DNA from: Nocardioides sp. YR527
GTDB lineage: Bacteria > Actinomycetota > Actinomycetes > Propionibacteriales > Nocardioidaceae
Assembly: GCF_900101045.1 (NCBI RefSeq)
Contig: NZ_FNFN01000005.1
Span: 434,001-498,000, forward strand
Length of the DNA: 64,000 nt
Direction of reading: 5' to 3'
Part shown: positions 36,253-45,263 of the stretch, piece by piece
Position numbering within the stretch: the stretch's first letter is position 1
Layout of the letters: the number at the start of each line of letters is the position of its first letter
Notes under the pieces: model-generated
Databases searched by the model: none
What the model was told of the DNA's origin: nothing
Seen by the model: the letters and a program-made list of their open reading frames with translations, nothing else
Made by a program: the position numbers and the translations under genes

Positions 36253-37408
36253 CTGTTCCCGCCCCGCGACGTCGGATCACCGGGCCGTCCTGCTCGTCGT
36301 GGCCACCGCAGGCCCCGCCGGAGGCAGAGCCGCAGCTGTCGCCACAGGTGCTGCCGCAGCCACCGCTCGCGACGCGACCGGCAGCCTTGGTGCGGTGCTC
36401 CTCGATGAGGTCGTCGAACCCGCTCTCGTCCATCCCGAGGATGACGAAACCGTTGTCGCGCAGCATCTCCAGGTCGGCCAGCGCGTCCTGCCCCTCGGAG
36501 GTCAGGTAATCGCCGAGGAAGATCGAGTTGGCGACCTGCAGCGCGGTGGCCTGCAGCGAGCGCAGGTGCATCTCGCGCCCGCCCGCGATCCGGATCTCCT
36601 TGTCCGGGCAGACGAACCGTGCCATCGCCAGGATCTTCACGCACCGGGTGGGGGAGAGCTCCCAGGTGTTCTCGTACGGCGTCCCGTCGAACGGCATCAG
36701 GAAGTTCACCGGGATCGAGTCGGCGTCGAGCTCCTTCAGGGCGAAGAGTGCCTCGACGAGCTGCTCGTCGGTCTCGCCCAGGCCTGCGATGAGGCCGGAG
36801 CACGGCGAGAGGCCGGCGTCCTTGGCCTTGCCGATCGTGTCGACGCGGTCCTCGTAGGTGTGGGTCTGGACGATGTTGTCGTGGTTGGACTCGGCGGTGT
36901 TGATGTTGTGGTTGTACGCATCCACCCCGGCGGCCTTGAGCCGCTCGGCCTGGCCGCCCTTGAGCAGCCCGAGACAGGCGCAGACCTCGACGCCCTCGTG
37001 TGCGTCCTTCAGCGCGGAGGTCATCTCGACGACCTTGTCGATGTCGCGCTCGGAGGGACCGCGGCCCGAGGAGACCATGCAGACGCGGGTGGCGCCGCCA
37101 CGGAGTCCGGCGCCGGCCTGCTCGAGGGTCTCGTCCTTGGAGAGCCAGGAGTACTTCAGGACCGGCGCCTGCGAACCGAGCGCCTGGCTGCAGTAGTTGC
37201 AGTTCTCCGGGCACAGCCCCGACTTCAGGTTGACCAGGTAGTTCACCTTCACGGTGTTGCCGAAGTGCTCGCGCCGCAGTCGCCCCGCCGCGGCGACGAC
37301 GCTCATCAGCTCCGCGTCGGGCGTACGCAGCACGGCCACTGCGTCCTCGGCGGTCGCGGCCCCGCCGGACAGGATCCGGTCGGCGAGCTGGTCGAAGGAT
37401 GTCGTCAT
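36233..37408 (-). CDS. bioB: Biotin synthase with cysteine-rich C-terminal extension
   Basis: BioB is a radical-SAM enzyme inserting sulfur into dethiobiotin. The CxxxCxxC cluster ligands are C66, C70 and C73 ([10 protein letters not shown]). Further conserved blocks are [21 protein letters not shown] and [15 protein letters not shown]. At 391 residues it is about 45 longer than the usual ~345. The extra tail (from residue ~347) is Gly/Ser/Cys-rich with C351, C355, C359 and C367 and a nearby His, unlike the rest of the protein, and could bind a metal or an additional cluster. ATG 37408 sits 29 bp from the first BioQ-type box. Confidence 0.93.
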   Translation of the reverse strand: MTTSFDQLADRILSGGAATAEDAVAVLRTPDAELMSVVAAAGRLRREHFGNTVKVNYLVNLKSGLCPENCNYCSQALGSQAPVLKYSWLSKDETLEQAGAGLRGGATRVCMVSSGRGPSERDIDKVVEMTSALKDAHEGVEVCACLGLLKGGQAERLKAAGVDAYNHNINTAESNHDNIVQTHTYEDRVDTIGKAKDAGLSPCSGLIAGLGETDEQLVEALFALKELDADSIPVNFLMPFDGTPYENTWELSPTRCVKILAMARFVCPDKEIRIAGGREMHLRSLQATALQVANSIFLGDYLTSEGQDALADLEMLRDNGFVILGMDESGFDDLIEEHRTKAAGRVASGGCGSTCGDSCGSASGGACGGHDEQDGPVIRRRGAGTDVAANA

Positions 37409-37436
37409 GTGGTGCGCTCCTCGGCGATGGCAGAAC

Positions 37437-37464
37437 TGAACGACGTTCAGGTGAACGGTGTTCA
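37437..37464 (-). promoter_or_regulatory. Two BioQ-type operator boxes in front of bioB
   Basis: TGAACGACGTTCA (37437-37449) and TGAACGGTGTTCA (37452-37464) are perfect TGAAC-N3-GTTCA palindromes two bases apart. This is the binding pattern described for the TetR-type biotin repressor BioQ of actinobacteria. A repressor gene is not in the window. Confidence 0.8.
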
Positions 37465-37528
37465 GGTTAGGTTCTGTCGGCCCGTATCGCAACGCCGCGG
37501 TCCATCCGAGCGGCATTAGGATCGGCTC

Positions 37529-38764
37529 GTGCGTATCGAGACGATCCCCGGACTGGTCCTGATCGAGCACGAGATCGAGGTGCCGCTCGATCATCGCGGC
37601 GGCGGGCCGGAGACGCTGACCGTCTTCGCCCGCGAGGTGCGCCGCCCGGGCGATCGCGACGACCGAGACGCGCTGCTCTTCCTCCAGGGCGGCCCGGGCG
37701 GGGAGAGCCCGCGCCCGATCGACCTCCCGATGGCGCCGGGCTGGCTCGAGCGGGCGCTCCAGGATTACCGAGTGATCCTCCTGGACCAGCGCGGCACCGG
37801 GCGGTCGACGCCGCTCACCGCGATGACCGGGAGGAGCCCGCAGGAGCAGGCCGACCATCTGGCCCACTTCCGCGCCGACTCGATCGTCGAGGACGCCGAG
37901 CTCCTCCGCGCATCCCTGGGCATCGAGCGCTGGTCGCTCCTGGGCCAGTCCTTCGGAGGTTTCTGCTCGCTGCGCTACCTCTCCACCCACCCCGAGTCGC
38001 TGCGCGAGGTGCTCTTCACCGGGGGAGTGCCGCCGGTCGGGTTGCCCGTCGACGAGGTCTACGCCGCGACCTTCACCCGCACCATCGAGCTCACCGAGCG
38101 CCACTACTCGCGGTTCCCCGGCGACCGCGACCGGATGCGGGCACTGGTCGAGCGCTGCGACGCCGGTGAGATCCGCCTCCCGCACGGCGGCCCGCTCTCG
38201 GCCCGCCAGGCGCGCTGCATCGGCAGCCAGCTCGGGATGACCGGCGGCTCCGAGCGGATCCACTACCTCCTCGAGCGCGACCCGGCCGGGCTCGGCTTCG
38301 GTCACGAGGTCGCCTCGCTGCTGCCCTTCAGCGGCCACTCGCCCCTCTACGTACTCGTCCACGAGGCCTGCTACGCCGATGCCCAGGCCACCCGCTGGGC
38401 CTCCGCGCGCGTCCAGCCCGCGGCGTACGAGGACCCGACCCTCTTCACCGCCGAGCACCTCTTCCCGTGGCACCTGAGCGAGGACCCGCTGCTGGCGCCG
38501 TTCGCCGAGACGGCGGACCTGCTCGCCGAGCGGGAGTGGCCGGCCCTCTACGACCCGTCGGTGCTGGCGTCGGTCGACGTCCCGTGCGCCGCGGCGGTCT
38601 ACTACGACGACCCCTACGTCCTGCGCGAGCACTCCCTCGCCACCGCCGACCTGGTCCCCACCCTCCGCCCGTGGATCACCAACGCCCACCTCCACAACGG
38701 CGTCCAGGTCGCTCCCGAGGAGGTCCTGGACCGCCTCATCGGCATGGTCCGAGGGCGCGTGTGA
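37529..38764 (+). CDS. Alpha/beta hydrolase, proline iminopeptidase-like
   Basis: A 411-residue serine hydrolase of the prolyl aminopeptidase (S33) type. The oxyanion-hole motif is [13 protein letters not shown], then [13 protein letters not shown]. The nucleophile is in [11 protein letters not shown]. The late AHLHNGVQV supplies the catalytic His region. Peptidases of this group release N-terminal proline or other residues from small peptides in the cytoplasm. It starts with GTG, divergent from bioB, with the BioQ boxes in between, so biotin control of this gene is conceivable but unproven. Confidence 0.88.
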   Translation: MRIETIPGLVLIEHEIEVPLDHRGGGPETLTVFAREVRRPGDRDDRDALLFLQGGPGGESPRPIDLPMAPGWLERALQDYRVILLDQRGTGRSTPLTAMTGRSPQEQADHLAHFRADSIVEDAELLRASLGIERWSLLGQSFGGFCSLRYLSTHPESLREVLFTGGVPPVGLPVDEVYAATFTRTIELTERHYSRFPGDRDRMRALVERCDAGEIRLPHGGPLSARQARCIGSQLGMTGGSERIHYLLERDPAGLGFGHEVASLLPFSGHSPLYVLVHEACYADAQATRWASARVQPAAYEDPTLFTAEHLFPWHLSEDPLLAPFAETADLLAEREWPALYDPSVLASVDVPCAAAVYYDDPYVLREHSLATADLVPTLRPWITNAHLHNGVQVAPEEVLDRLIGMVRGRV

Positions 38765-38822
38765 CGACGGTTCGTCAACGAAGGGCCAACATCCGCGGCA
38801 GCGCGCGGCGGTGCCGGGCATC

Positions 38823-39302
38823 ATGAGGCGCATGAGTCTGCCCGTGACCGCCGTTCGAGCCGCCTCCTTCGTCGTCACCATGGTGCTCGTCGGACTCGCC
38901 TACCCGGTGCTCGCAGGGTTGGTCTACCTCGGCCTTCTGGTCGCATCAGCGACCGGCGACCAAGGGATGGGCGGACCGCTCGCGGGGCCGGTGATCGTAC
39001 TTCTCGGGGCTGCCGTCGGAGCGCTCTGCGTGGCCATCGCGGCCCCCGCGGCGCTCGCTGCCCGTGTGGTCGGTGGCCTCAAAGGAGTCCTGGCCGGCTC
39101 CGCGGTCCTGGTGTTCCTCACCGCCGGAGCCACCTGGCTGGCCTGGCTGCTCTTCGACCTGTCCGGGAACCCTGGGGTCACCGCCGCGGTCCTGGTCGTC
39201 GCCGCGACCCCTGCGGCACTCGTCCTCGCGCTCTCCGACGCCCTGGCCGGGATGGTCGCCGGGCTTCGCCTTCGGACTAGCCCTCGTGCTGCCGAAGCCT
39301 GA
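38823..39302 (+). CDS. Small integral membrane protein, unknown
   Basis: A 159-residue hydrophobic protein with four to five predicted helices ([80 protein letters not shown]). I do not recognise a family. ATG 38823 and ATG 38832 are both plausible starts. It sits between the peptidase and grpB genes on the same strand with 58 bp upstream. Composition is normal for the window. Confidence 0.65.
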   Translation: MRRMSLPVTAVRAASFVVTMVLVGLAYPVLAGLVYLGLLVASATGDQGMGGPLAGPVIVLLGAAVGALCVAIAAPAALAARVVGGLKGVLAGSAVLVFLTAGATWLAWLLFDLSGNPGVTAAVLVVAATPAALVLALSDALAGMVAGLRLRTSPRAAEA

Positions 39303-39327
39303 GCCGACCTGAGAGACTCTGGTTCCT

Positions 39328-39873
39328 GTGAGCATCGAGGTAGTGACGTACGACCCGTCGTGGCAGGACCGGTTCGAGAAGGTCGCCGCGGCGCTGAGCG
39401 GAGCGCTGGCTGAGGGCCCGGCGGCGAGCGTCGAGCACGTCGGTTCGACCTCGGTCCCGGGTCTCGCCGCCAAGCCCATCCTCGACATCGACGTGATCGT
39501 CGCGCCGGAGGACGTCTCCGCTGCAGTCGCGGCGCTCGTACGTGTCGGCTATGTCCACCGGGGCGACCTCGGCGTCGCCGGCCGAGAGGCGTTCTTCGCT
39601 CCCGATGAGGACCCCAGACGACACGTCTACGTCTGTGCCGCGGGGACGTTGAACGTACGTAACCATCTCGCCGTCCGCGACGTCCTGCGCCAGCGTGACG
39701 ACCTTCGCGACGAGTACGCAGCGGTGAAGCTGGCGCTGGCCGCCGAACCGTCGATGGACATCGACACCTACATCGCCCGCAAGTCCGACGTCCTCCAGAA
39801 GGTCCTCGCCGCCTCCGACCTGACCGACGCCGAGCGCCGCCGGATCCTCTCCCTCAACGACCCCAGCCGCTGA
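39328..39873 (+). CDS. GrpB-family nucleotidyltransferase-like protein
   Basis: A 181-residue member of the GrpB/UPF0157 family, a minimal nucleotidyltransferase fold often found in dephospho-CoA kinase fusions. VEHVGSTSVPGLAAKPILDI and DVIVAPEDV hold the G-S and D-x-D residues of the fold. LNVRNHLAVRDVLRQRDDLR, then DEYAAVKLALA is the conserved helical part. The biochemical role is unclear. Its first and last bases are duplicated at 40889-40987 in front of the second prenyltransferase gene. Confidence 0.9.
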   Translation: MSIEVVTYDPSWQDRFEKVAAALSGALAEGPAASVEHVGSTSVPGLAAKPILDIDVIVAPEDVSAAVAALVRVGYVHRGDLGVAGREAFFAPDEDPRRHVYVCAAGTLNVRNHLAVRDVLRQRDDLRDEYAAVKLALAAEPSMDIDTYIARKSDVLQKVLAASDLTDAERRRILSLNDPSR

Positions 39874-39957
39874 TCTTCCGGCGCTGATGCTTCCGGCGCG
39901 GCTGCTGGCGGCCGGGTCGGCGGTGAGCAGTTCGAGCGCGCCCGGACTCCGCTGCGG

Positions 39958-40838
39958 TCAGGCGGTAGGTGACCACGCCGCCGTCAGTCGCCGCAGTTCC
40001 TCGGGACCGAGGACGATCTCCTGGGCAGCCACGTTCGCACGAACGTGGCTCGCGCGCGTCGTCCCGGGCAACGGCACCACGTCGAGGCCGTGCAGAGGCC
40101 CTCGGCTGTGGACCCACGCGATCGCGAGCTGACCTGCCGACACGCCGTGCGTCGTGGCGATCTCGCGGAGAACCACCTGCTTCTCGTCGGCCGGGGCCGC
40201 GTCGTCCGCGGCACCGTGCAGCACACCGTGCGACGTAGGCGAGTGGGCGACGAGCGTGACGCCCAGCTCGGCGGCGGCCGGCACGAGGTCACGTTCGACC
40301 GTGCGCTCGGCCAACGACCAGTGTTCCTGGAGCGCGGCCACCGGGTGGACGGCATGGGCGCGTCGGAGATCATCGGCGGTGACGTTGGAGAGTCCTATCG
40401 CGCCGATCTTTCCCTGCCGTACGAGGTCTGCCATCGCGCCGACGGTCTCCTCGATGGGGACCGTCTCGCTGCGGTGGTGCAGGTAGTAGAGGTCGATCCG
40501 GTCGGTCCCGAGGCGACGGAGGCTGGCCTCGCACGACCGCCGAACGTTCTCCGCGTCCGCGTGGACCTCGAAGCCCTCGGGGTTGCTGTCGGTCAGTACG
40601 ACACCGAACTTGCTGGCCAGCACCACGTCGTCGCGTCGGCCGGCGATCGTGCGGCCGACGAGCTCCTCGTTGCCGTACAGCTCGGCCGTGTCGATCATCA
40701 CGACCCCCTCGTCCAGGGCCGTGTTCACGACCCGGAACGGGTCCCGGTCCGGATCGCCGGACTCGGTGTCGCGCAGACGCATGGCACCGACCCCTGTCGG
40801 CCGAGCTGGAGAGGGGAGGTGGTCGCGAGCCGGCTCAT
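39958..40838 (-). pseudogene. Aldo/keto reductase with probable 5' frameshift
   Basis: The uninterrupted frame (39958-40782, 274 residues) carries the AKR catalytic tetrad: Asp and Tyr in MIDTAELYGN, Lys in VLASKFGV, His in LYYLHHRSE. The first strand of the barrel is missing from it. The missing start (MSRLATTSPLQLGRQG, ATG at 40838) is present immediately upstream but one frame off. Adding one base in the CAGGGGTCGG stretch near 40790 would join the two as LGRQG-VGAMRL. So either the gene is inactivated or the sequence has a one-base error. A shortened protein from 40782 could still be made. Confidence 0.65.
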
Positions 40839-40888
40839 GCCGAGATCCTAGAAGCCGGTGCGATGGCCGTCGCGCCGACCGGGCGACC

Positions 40889-40987
40889 TGCCAGACTCCC
40901 GGTCGTGAGCATCGAGGTGACCCCCTACGACCTGACCGACACCGAGCGCCGCCAGATCCCTCTCCCTCAACGACCCGAGCCGCTGAT
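40889..40987 (+). pseudogene. Remnant of a second grpB copy (internally deleted)
   Basis: GTGAGCATCGAGGT at 40905 is identical to the start of grpB at 39328, and the bases before it are also similar (CAGACTCCCGGTC versus GAGACTCTGGTTCCT). Then 40929-40987 matches the end of grpB (39817-39873 and a few bases on) in all but a few positions, including GACCTGACCGAC and CTCTCCCTCAACGACC, with one extra C. The ~490 bases in between are gone. Confidence 0.75.
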
Positions 40988-41654
40988 GCTGCCGATCCAT
41001 GTCGGTGTCGTGATGGACGGCAACCGGCGCTGGGCGAAGAAGGCAGGTTTCGCGAACCCGGGTGCCGGCCATGACGTAGGTGCCGACCATGTCGAGGACC
41101 TGCTGGGCTGGTGCACGAGCTGGAGGATCGACCACCTCACCTCGTACGTCCTCTCCGCCGACAACATCCGGAAGCGACCGAGGTCGCAGGTCGACCACCT
41201 GTTCGGCATCCTGGCCGACAAGCTCCCGCAGACCGTCGTACGCAGCGAACGCTGGGCCCTCCACGTCTCCGGCGACCTCTCCCTGCTGCCCACGGCCGCC
41301 GCCGATGCCCTGCGCGCGGCCGAGCAGGAGACCGCCGACCGGCCTGCCCACCTGACGATGGCGATCGGCTACGACCCGCACGGCGACATCGTCGAAGGTA
41401 TCCGCCGTGCGATCGCCGCGGGCGCCACCGACATCGACGAGCAGACCATCACCGCGGCGCTGCCCGGTGGCCCGGTCAAGGAGATCGACCTCGTCATCCG
41501 CACCAGCGGCGAGCAGCGCCTCTCCGGCTTCTTCCCCTGGCAGACCTCGAACGCCGAGATCGTCGTCAGTGAGAAGCTCTGGCCGGATTTCACCGAGACG
41601 GATTTCGCCGAGGCCCTGAGCCGCTACGCCGAACGACGGTCGGCAGTCCGGTAG
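40986..41654 (+). CDS. Second, short isoprenyl transferase (cis-prenyltransferase paralogue)
   Basis: A 222-residue cis-prenyltransferase. LPIHVGVVMDGNRRWAKKAG has the catalytic Asp, and SYVLSADNIRKRPRSQVDHL and EIDLVIRTSGEQRLSGFFPW with VSEKLWPDF complete the family motifs. It is closer to the short actinobacterial type that makes Z,E-farnesyl diphosphate than to the long-chain uppS at 28986, judged by the LSADNIRKR block. The frame is open upstream to 40863, but those codons come from a grpB remnant, so I place the start at ATG 40986. It is the first functional gene after the aldo/keto reductase, divergent from it. Confidence 0.85.
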   Translation: MLPIHVGVVMDGNRRWAKKAGFANPGAGHDVGADHVEDLLGWCTSWRIDHLTSYVLSADNIRKRPRSQVDHLFGILADKLPQTVVRSERWALHVSGDLSLLPTAAADALRAAEQETADRPAHLTMAIGYDPHGDIVEGIRRAIAAGATDIDEQTITAALPGGPVKEIDLVIRTSGEQRLSGFFPWQTSNAEIVVSEKLWPDFTETDFAEALSRYAERRSAVR

Positions 41655-41728
41655 TCCCGCTCAGAGCGAGCCGGATGCAACAACCGCGCATGTGCGGGGA
41701 AGTGGAGAGCCCAGGCTGCCGCTGTGAA

Positions 41729-41758
41729 GCCAGAACCCCGCAGATGCACGGTTCTGGC
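41729..41758 (+). terminator. Hairpin between prenyltransferase and HAD genes
   Basis: GCCAGAACC (41729-41737) pairs perfectly with GGTTCTGGC (41750-41758) across a 12-nt loop. No T-run follows. It lies ten bases before the GTG of the HAD gene, so it could stop transcription of the upstream gene or hinder translation of the next. Confidence 0.45.
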
Positions 41759-41769
41759 AGAGTTGGCGT

Positions 41770-42423
41770 GTGGCGAGCGCGATCATCTTCGACCTCGACG
41801 ACACGCTGGTGGACCAAGCTGGGGCGGCGCGGACGGCGGTGGTCGGGTGGGCGGCCGAGCACGGGATCACCGGAGATGTCGGGGCACGGTGGGAGGCGGT
41901 CTCCGGGCCGCACTACCAGCGCTACCAGCGTCGCGAGATCAGTTTCCAGGAGCAGCGGCGGGCGCGGACCCGCGAGTTCCTCGGGATCGAGGTGGACGAT
42001 CGGGAGGCCGATGCGCTGTTCGCCGGGTATCTGGCGAGGTACGAGGCGCAGTGGGCCGCCTTCGACGATGCCGTGCCGACGCTACGCAGGGTGCGCGAAG
42101 CCGGGCTCCGAACGGTCGTCCTCACCAACGGCGACGACACGCACCAGCGCCTCAAGCTCGACCTGACGGGCTTGGCCGCGGAGATCGATCTGCTCGTCTC
42201 CACCTCGACGCTGCCGGCGAGCAAGCCCGACCCGCGGGCCTACCGGCTCACCTGCGAGCGCGCCGGCATCGCTCCCGGTGAGGCGCTGATGGTCGGCAAC
42301 AGCCTCGCCCATGACGTACTCGGTCCGATCGAGGCCGGACTCGACGCCGTGCTCCTCGATCGGCACGACGCCCATCCCGAAGCCACGCCCCGGATCGGGA
42401 CGCTCCACGACCTGCGCTGGTGA
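41770..42423 (+). CDS. HAD-family hydrolase
   Basis: A 217-residue phosphatase-like protein of the haloacid dehalogenase superfamily, subfamily I with a helical cap. Motif I is FDLDDTLVD (nucleophile Asp and acid/base Asp), motif II TVVLTNGDD, motif III lysine in LPASKPDPRAY, and motif IV VGNSLAHDVLGP. The substrate is unknown; similar enzymes hydrolyse small phosphate esters. GTG 41770 starts directly at the motif I strand. A short tail-to-tail gap of 7 bp separates it from the minus-strand gene. Confidence 0.9.
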   Translation: MASAIIFDLDDTLVDQAGAARTAVVGWAAEHGITGDVGARWEAVSGPHYQRYQRREISFQEQRRARTREFLGIEVDDREADALFAGYLARYEAQWAAFDDAVPTLRRVREAGLRTVVLTNGDDTHQRLKLDLTGLAAEIDLLVSTSTLPASKPDPRAYRLTCERAGIAPGEALMVGNSLAHDVLGPIEAGLDAVLLDRHDAHPEATPRIGTLHDLRW

Positions 42424-42430
42424 GGTGCAG

Positions 42431-42757
42431 TCAGAGCCGAAGGGCGTAGGCCGCCATCCGGTAGGCGACCGCGGCCCCCTCGGGGTCGTGCAGCGAGCTG
42501 TCGGCCAGGGCGGCCTCGGCGTGTGCGCGGATGCTGGCGGCGGGGTCGTCGGCGAGCAGGTCGGCACACAGGCCGGTGACCACGGCCTCGGAGTCGTGAG
42601 GGTCGAGCTCGTCGAGGACGTTGCCGAGATCGAGCAGCATCGCCGCCTCGGCGAAGATCTCCCGGAGGGTCTCCAGGCCGGCCTCGGTCCCGGGTCGCAC
42701 CGCCGCGTCCTCGGCGAGGTCGAGGATGGGCCGGAGGCGGGGGTCGAGATCGCTCAT
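42431..42757 (-). CDS. Small hypothetical protein paired with SCO6745-family gene
   Basis: A 108-residue acidic, mostly helical protein (DPRLRPILDLAEDAAVRPGT; REIFAEAAMLLDLGNVLDEL; ARSIRAHAEAAL-like segment SIRAHAEAALADSSLHD). No family recognised. The ATG overlaps the stop of the upstream SCO6745-family gene by 4 bp, so the two proteins are made together and may act together. Confidence 0.75.
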   Translation of the reverse strand: MSDLDPRLRPILDLAEDAAVRPGTEAGLETLREIFAEAAMLLDLGNVLDELDPHDSEAVVTGLCADLLADDPAASIRAHAEAALADSSLHDPEGAAVAYRMAAYALRL

Positions 42758-43623
42758 CGCTCGAGCTCGTCGAGATTCAGGCCCATCGGCGACTGGCCGG
42801 GGATCTCGCCGGAGGCGACGACGGCCTTGGTCAGCGGCCGCAACAGCGTGATGAGCTCGTCGATCTCGTCCGGCTCCAGCACGGCGTACGCCGTGGCGGC
42901 AAGCGCATCGGTCGTCGACTCGATCCCGGCCTTGGTCTCCCGGCCGGCGTCGGTGAGCGAACCGCCGTCGTCGGTGACGAGCCCGCGGGAGCGCAGACCG
43001 GAGACGAGGGAGTCCCACTCGGTCTCGTGGATGTTGCGGGAGGTGGCGTAGACCGAGGGCGAGGCGCCCGTGGCGACGGCGTGGAAGACGTGCGACTCGC
43101 GGCCGCCGATACCGGCGGCGAGGAGGGTGGCGACGTGGCCGTCGCCACGGTGCTCCCGCAGCAGCGTCGCCGCGTCCCACAGAAGGGTCAGGGGGTCGTC
43201 GGCGGCGGGGAGCGAGCGCAGCGCGGCGTAGAGGGCCCGGCCCTCCATCGGGGCGCCGAGCGCGGCTCGCGAGGCGAGCGAGGCCGCCCGGGCCAGATCC
43301 TCGGAGTCGGCGAGGTCGCCGAGGTGGCGGCGGAGTGCGGCGACGGCACCGGAGCGCCGGGCGTCGTGCGCGGCCTCGGGTGGTGCGAACGTCCAGGCGT
43401 CCGGAAGCGCTCGGGAGACGTGCGAGAAGGCGAAGTTGTAGAAGACCGCGTGCACGACCTCCGCGGGGACCGCCCCCAGCGGAGCCGACCGGGCGGCGAA
43501 GTAGCCCATCCAGTAGCCGCGGTAGCCGGTCTCCTTGAGCAGGGCGATCGGCTCGGGTGAGAAGTAACCCACCGCATGGATCGGCTCGAGCAGCTTCCAC
43601 AGGCGACGCGCGTTCGGCTCCAT
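42754..43623 (-). CDS. SCO6745-family protein
   Basis: A 289-residue soluble helical protein of the actinobacterial SCO6745 family, whose members have a HTH-like arrangement and unknown function. The N-terminal RRLWKLLEPIHAVGYFSPEP and the middle GYWMGYFAARSAPLG with the FYNFAFSHVSRALP helix are the family hallmarks. NIHETEWDSLVSGLRSRGLV resembles a winged-helix segment. It is coupled to the downstream small gene by a 4-bp overlap, and divergent from glyQS. Confidence 0.82.
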   Translation of the reverse strand: MEPNARRLWKLLEPIHAVGYFSPEPIALLKETGYRGYWMGYFAARSAPLGAVPAEVVHAVFYNFAFSHVSRALPDAWTFAPPEAAHDARRSGAVAALRRHLGDLADSEDLARAASLASRAALGAPMEGRALYAALRSLPAADDPLTLLWDAATLLREHRGDGHVATLLAAGIGGRESHVFHAVATGASPSVYATSRNIHETEWDSLVSGLRSRGLVTDDGGSLTDAGRETKAGIESTTDALAATAYAVLEPDEIDELITLLRPLTKAVVASGEIPGQSPMGLNLDELER

Positions 43624-43782
43624 GCCCAGCGACGTTATCGGCCCGCGACCCAGAGGCCGAGCGATTTGGCACGGCGGGCGGACTGCATAACAAGATGACA
43701 TGGCGGATACGATTTCCGTACCCCCGAAAACGTCGAGGCCCGGCAGCCGGCCGGGCTCGCATCCGAGCAGAGAGCATTCATC

Positions 43783-45183
43783 GTGGCAAAGCCGCCAGCA
43801 TCCACCCTTGACCTCGTCGTCTCCCTCGCCAAGCGGCGCGGGTTCGTCTTCCCCAGCGGCGAGATCTACGGCGGCACCCGGAGTGCCTGGGACTACGGCC
43901 CCCTCGGCGTCGAGCTCAAGGAGAACATCAAGCGCCAGTGGTGGAAGGCGATGGTCCAGCAGCGCGACGACGTCGTCGGTCTCGACTCGAGCATCATCCT
44001 GCCGCGCCAGACCTGGGTCGCCTCGGGTCACGTGGAGACCTTCAACGACCCGCTGGTCGAGTGCCAGAGCTGCCACAAGCGCTACCGCTTCGACCACCTC
44101 CAGGAGGAGTACGCGGAGAAGAAGGGCATCGAGGACCCCGACACCGTCGTCATCAACGAGGTCGTCGCCTGCCCGAACTGCGGCACCCGTGGCGCCTGGA
44201 CCGAGCCGCGCGAGTTCTCCGGCATGCTCAAGACCCACCTCGGTGTCCTCGAGGACGAGTCGGGCCTGCACTACCTGCGTCCCGAGACCGCGCAGGGCAT
44301 CTTCGTCAACTTCGCCAACGTGGTCACCAGCACCCGCCAGAAGCCCCCGTTCGGCATCGCGCAGACCGGCAAGAGCTTCCGCAACGAGATCACCCCGGGC
44401 AACTTCATCTTCCGCACCCGTGAGTTCGAGCAGATGGAGATGGAGTTCTTCGTCAAGCCGGGTGAGGACGAGGAGTGGCACCAGTACTGGATCGACGAGC
44501 GCACCCGGTGGTACACCGACCTCGGCATCAACCCCGACAACCTGCGCCACTACGAGCACGCCCAGGAGAAGCTGAGCCACTACTCCAAGCGCACCGTCGA
44601 CATCGAGTACCGGTTCAACTTCCCCGGTAGCGAGTGGGGTGAGCTCGAGGGCGTCGCCAACCGCACCGACTTCGACCTCGGCACCCACATGAAGCACTCG
44701 GGCCAGGACCTGCAGTACTTCGACCAGGCCAACAACGAGCGCTACCTGCCCTACGTCATCGAGCCCGCGGCCGGTCTGACCCGCGCGCTGATGACCTTCC
44801 TCGTCGACGCGTACGCCGAGGAGGAGGCCCCCAACGCCAAGGGCGGTGTCGACAAGCGGGTCGTGCTCCGTCTCGACCACCGGGTCGCGCCGGTCAAGAT
44901 CGCCGTGCTCCCGCTCTCCCGCAACGAGGCACTCAGCCCGAAGGCGAAGGCGCTCTCGGCCGAGCTGCGCGCCAACTGGGCCGTCGACTTCGACGACTCC
45001 CAGTCGATCGGCAAGCGCTACCGCCGCCAGGACGAGATCGGTACGCCGTACTGCGTCACCGTCGACTTCGACACCCTCGAGGACAACGCGGTCACCATCC
45101 GCGAGCGCGACACGATGAAGCAGGAGCGCATCCCGCTCGAGGGCGTGAGCCGCTACTTCGCCGAGCGTCTGATCGGCGCCTGA
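43783..45183 (+). CDS. glyQS: Glycyl-tRNA synthetase (dimeric type)
   Basis: The class II synthetase charges tRNA-Gly. The 466-residue enzyme has the N-terminal [20 protein letters not shown], motif 2 [20 protein letters not shown], motif 3 [14 protein letters not shown], and the anticodon-binding domain ([19 protein letters not shown]). A zinc-binding pair is visible: CQSCHKRY and CPNCG. The start is GTG 43783. The 159-bp upstream region contains TTGGCA (43666) and TAACAA (43688) at 16-bp spacing as a weak promoter candidate. Confidence 0.96.
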   Translation: MAKPPASTLDLVVSLAKRRGFVFPSGEIYGGTRSAWDYGPLGVELKENIKRQWWKAMVQQRDDVVGLDSSIILPRQTWVASGHVETFNDPLVECQSCHKRYRFDHLQEEYAEKKGIEDPDTVVINEVVACPNCGTRGAWTEPREFSGMLKTHLGVLEDESGLHYLRPETAQGIFVNFANVVTSTRQKPPFGIAQTGKSFRNEITPGNFIFRTREFEQMEMEFFVKPGEDEEWHQYWIDERTRWYTDLGINPDNLRHYEHAQEKLSHYSKRTVDIEYRFNFPGSEWGELEGVANRTDFDLGTHMKHSGQDLQYFDQANNERYLPYVIEPAAGLTRALMTFLVDAYAEEEAPNAKGGVDKRVVLRLDHRVAPVKIAVLPLSRNEALSPKAKALSAELRANWAVDFDDSQSIGKRYRRQDEIGTPYCVTVDFDTLEDNAVTIRERDTMKQERIPLEGVSRYFAERLIGA

Positions 45184-45221
45184 GCCACACCGTTACCGCG
45201 TCGTAAACCTTGCAGGGGGCG

Positions 45222-45256
45222 TCCTGCCGCACGATCTCGAGAAGCGTGCGGCAGGA
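45222..45256 (+). promoter_or_regulatory. Hairpin covering the ribosome binding site of the next lipoprotein gene
   Basis: TCCTGCCGCACG (45222-45233) pairs perfectly with CGTGCGGCAGGA (45245-45256). The AGGA that serves the ATG at 45264 is in the right arm. The hairpin may end glyQS transcripts, reduce translation of the lipoprotein, or both. Confidence 0.6.
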
Positions 45257-45263
45257 TGTCCCC

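Noticed and set aside
37409-38881. Long upstream extension of the bioB frame (to 882 codons)
   Set aside because: It runs antisense through the alpha/beta hydrolase and the BioQ boxes; bioB starts at 37408.
40863-40985. N-terminal extension of the second prenyltransferase
   Set aside because: The codons derive from a grpB remnant and are not part of the family fold; ATG 40986 is preferred.
41680-41706. Sequence CCGCGCATGTGCGGGGA resembling a type I-E CRISPR repeat
   Set aside because: A single copy with no spacers, no second repeat and no cas genes nearby.
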